A stretch of 64,000 nt of DNA from an uncultured Chelatococcus sp. Its GTDB lineage: Bacteria; Pseudomonadota; Alphaproteobacteria; Rhizobiales; Beijerinckiaceae. A model generated the notes under the pieces. That model had not been told where the DNA came from. It saw only the letters and a program-made list of their open reading frames with translations, and did no database searches. Below, piece after piece: positions 62,414-64,000 of this stretch; position 1 is the stretch's first letter; every line of letters begins with the position of its first letter. The DNA lies in NCBI GenBank assembly GCA_937863995.1, contig CALMIK010000046.1:88655-152654 (forward strand). Reading direction: 5' to 3'. The translations under genes and the position numbers were made by a program.

Positions 62414-63691
62414 TCAACGGAAACGGTCGAGGGTTTTGTAGTAGTAGCCGACGAGCGGCAGGAACCACGGCTTGCCGGTATGGAAGGGCACGGCCTGCCA
62501 GGGCAGACCATCCCATGGATTGCGGTTGACGCGCCCGGTGATGAGATCGGCCATGATCTCACCCATGTGCGTGGCAAGCTGCGCGCCATGGCCGGAATAG
62601 CCCATGGCGTAGTAGAGTCCGTCTTCCAGTCCTGCGCGGGGGAAGCGGTCGGAGGTCATGTCCACCAGCCCGCCCCAGCAATAATCGATCGATACGCCCG
62701 CAAGCTGCGGGAAGATGCGCAGCAGGCTTTCCTGAAGGATCGCGCCGCTTTTGGCATCCGAACGCTGGTCCGAGGTGGCGGAGAAGCGCGCCCGACCGCC
62801 CCAGATGAGCCTTTTGTCGGGCGAGAGGCGGAAGTAATTGCCGATATTGAGCGAATTCACGAAAGTACGGTTACCCGGCACCGTGGCCGCGATTTCGGCA
62901 TCCGTCAGCGGGCGCGTGGCGATGATGAAACTGCCCACGGGCACGAGACGGCGGCGGAACCACGGAAAGGCTTCGGTAGTGTAAGCGCCCGTCGCCAGCA
63001 GCACCTTGTCGGCAGTGACTGTGCCTTTGGGCGTGGTCAGCCGCCAGCTTTTGCCGTGCTGCTCGCGCGCGGTAACGGGCGCTTTCTCGTGAATCACCGC
63101 CCCGCGCCGCGCAGCAGCCTCGCCCAGCGCGGCGACGAAGCGGCCCATGTGCATCATGGCGCTTTTCTTCTGCAACATGCCGCCGTGGAAGGAGTCCGAG
63201 CGAACCTCCGCCGCCAGATCGGCTTTGCTCAGCATTGCCGTGTCGGGATCGACATCGCTGTGCAGCGCCTCGAAATTGCGCGCCAGCGTTTCGTAGTGCT
63301 GCGGCTTCGAGGCGAGCTTCAGCTTGCCGGAACGGCGGAAGGAGCAGTCGATTCCTTCTTCCGCGATGATGCGCTCGATGGTTTCGATGCCCTGATCGAA
63401 AGCGCGATAAATAGCGCGCGCCTTCTCAAGGCCGAAGTGCTCGCGCGCATGCAGGTAGCTGTGCGCGATGCCGTTGTTGAGATGGCCGCCATTGCGCCCG
63501 GAAGCGCCAAAGCCCACCGTCTCGGCCTCCAGCACGATCACCGAGCGGCCTTCCATCGCCAGCTTGCGCGCCGTGCCAAGGCCGGTAAAGCCCGCGCCGA
63601 TCACCGCCACATCGTAATGGCCCGCAACCGGGCCTTGCGCGCCAGCGGTGAAGGAGGGCGCCGTATCATGCCAATAAGAGAGATATTTCAT
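62414..63691 (-). CDS. PuuB-like FAD-dependent amine oxidase (gamma-glutamylputrescine oxidase family)
   Basis: 425 residues. FAD motif VAVIGAGFTGLGTARKLA, then GFGASGRNGGHLNNGIAHSY, and the C-terminal YAMGYSGHGAQLATHMG. It probably oxidises a gamma-glutamylated or other secondary amine to an aldehyde. It heads, or lies early in, the minus-strand amine-catabolism run with the cupin, GNAT and aminotransferase genes. The substrate cannot be fixed from sequence alone. Confidence 0.9.
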   Translation of the reverse strand: MKYLSYWHDTAPSFTAGAQGPVAGHYDVAVIGAGFTGLGTARKLAMEGRSVIVLEAETVGFGASGRNGGHLNNGIAHSYLHAREHFGLEKARAIYRAFDQGIETIERIIAEEGIDCSFRRSGKLKLASKPQHYETLARNFEALHSDVDPDTAMLSKADLAAEVRSDSFHGGMLQKKSAMMHMGRFVAALGEAAARRGAVIHEKAPVTAREQHGKSWRLTTPKGTVTADKVLLATGAYTTEAFPWFRRRLVPVGSFIIATRPLTDAEIAATVPGNRTFVNSLNIGNYFRLSPDKRLIWGGRARFSATSDQRSDAKSGAILQESLLRIFPQLAGVSIDYCWGGLVDMTSDRFPRAGLEDGLYYAMGYSGHGAQLATHMGEIMADLITGRVNRNPWDGLPWQAVPFHTGKPWFLPLVGYYYKTLDRFR

Positions 63692-63715
63692 CGCGGCCCC
63701 ACATCCATCCGCGCA

Positions 63716-64000
63716 TTAAAGCCCGAAGACGCCGGGCAGGCCGCGAATGTCCTGGATCTCGGTGTATTCGTAGAAAGGATTGGCCGGCTCGTGCCTGCGG
63801 TTCACCCACACCTTGGACTTGATGCCAAGATCATACGCGGTCATCAGATCGTAGCGGAAAGAGGACGACACGTGCGTGATGTCTTCCGGCCCGCAACCGA
63901 GCTTGTCGAGCATGTATTCGAAGCCGTTCATCTGCGGCTTGTAGGTGCCGGTTTCCTCGGCGGTCAGGACCAGATGGAAAGGCGCGCCGAGCTTTTCGAC
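63716..64000 (-). CDS. HAD family hydrolase, C-terminal part (runs off the window)
   Basis: About 94 residues are visible, beginning VEKLGAPFHLVLTAEETGTYKPQ in pieces and ending RGLPGVFGL. The ETGTYKPQ lysine (motif III) and the SSSFRYDLMTAYDLGIK region (motif IV) mark a haloacid dehalogenase type II relative. The start codon is beyond the right edge. It is the second such gene in this cluster. Confidence 0.82.
   Translation of the reverse strand, partial: VEKLGAPFHLVLTAEETGTYKPQMNGFEYMLDKLGCGPEDITHVSSSFRYDLMTAYDLGIKSKVWVNRRHEPANPFYEYTEIQDIRGLPGVFGL

Overview
The window is about 64 kb of GC-rich, densely coding bacterial DNA. It looks alphaproteobacterial, most likely Hyphomicrobiales (Rhizobiales): it has an RpoE-ChrR (ECF11-type) sigma/anti-sigma pair with matching promoters, many ABC solute-uptake operons for amino acids and peptides, and at least three copies of an intergenic repeat that begins AGCATTTTCAAGC and which I recall from rhizobial genomes. 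No rRNA, tRNA, insertion sequence or phage gene was seen.

Layout. (1) 0.2-8.2 kb: class I aminotransferase, fused 2-oxoacid dehydrogenase E1 and a FabD-like acyltransferase on the plus strand, converging on a glutarate module (CaiB-type CoA-transferase and glutaryl-CoA dehydrogenase) with a divergent LysR regulator. Read together this suggests 2-aminoadipate/2-oxoadipate/glutarate catabolism. (2) 8.6-19.1 kb: a complete type I-C CRISPR-Cas locus on the minus strand, in order cas3, cas5c, cas8c, cas7, cas4, cas1, cas2, leader, then an array of 32 repeats and 31 spacers. (3) 19.2-25.6 kb: polar amino-acid ABC transporter with two ATPases and an argininosuccinate-lyase-like enzyme inside the operon, with a divergent LysR. 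(4) 25.7-38.4 kb: IclR regulator and a divergent operon for uptake and breakdown of N-acylated or peptide-like substrates (M81 peptidase, dipeptide-type ABC transporter, two M20 hydrolases, penicillin-acylase-family amidase). (5) 38.5-46.4 kb: a singlet-oxygen/light stress island (ECF sigma, ChrR, CFA-synthase-like methyltransferase, FAD protein, DUF1295, DUF1365, photolyase, DUF2177) with four matching promoter copies of the form TGATCC-N18-TAAAA. (6) 46.4-64 kb: AbrB-type membrane protein, double-GNAT proteins, tandem DadA-like FAD oxidases, Lrp regulator, second dipeptide ABC transporter, and a run of amine/2-oxoacid enzymes (HAD, GhrA-like reductase, class III aminotransferase, cupin, PuuB-like oxidase).

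The most interesting part is the 627-bp AT-rich gap between cas3 and cas5c (16236-16862). It contains a lone CRISPR-like repeat on the strand opposite to cas, followed by a 34-nt pseudo-spacer. The first 11 nt of that pseudo-spacer exactly match a site 124 bp upstream in the same gap, and that site is preceded by TTC, the established type I-C PAM. This is the architecture of a cas-embedded crRNA-like guide (CreR- or CreTA-like) that would direct the Cascade complex to repress a promoter rather than to cut. The same gap holds a GIY-YIG nuclease remnant, a collapsed second repeat, two tiny ORFs, and a well-formed promoter for the cas5c operon.
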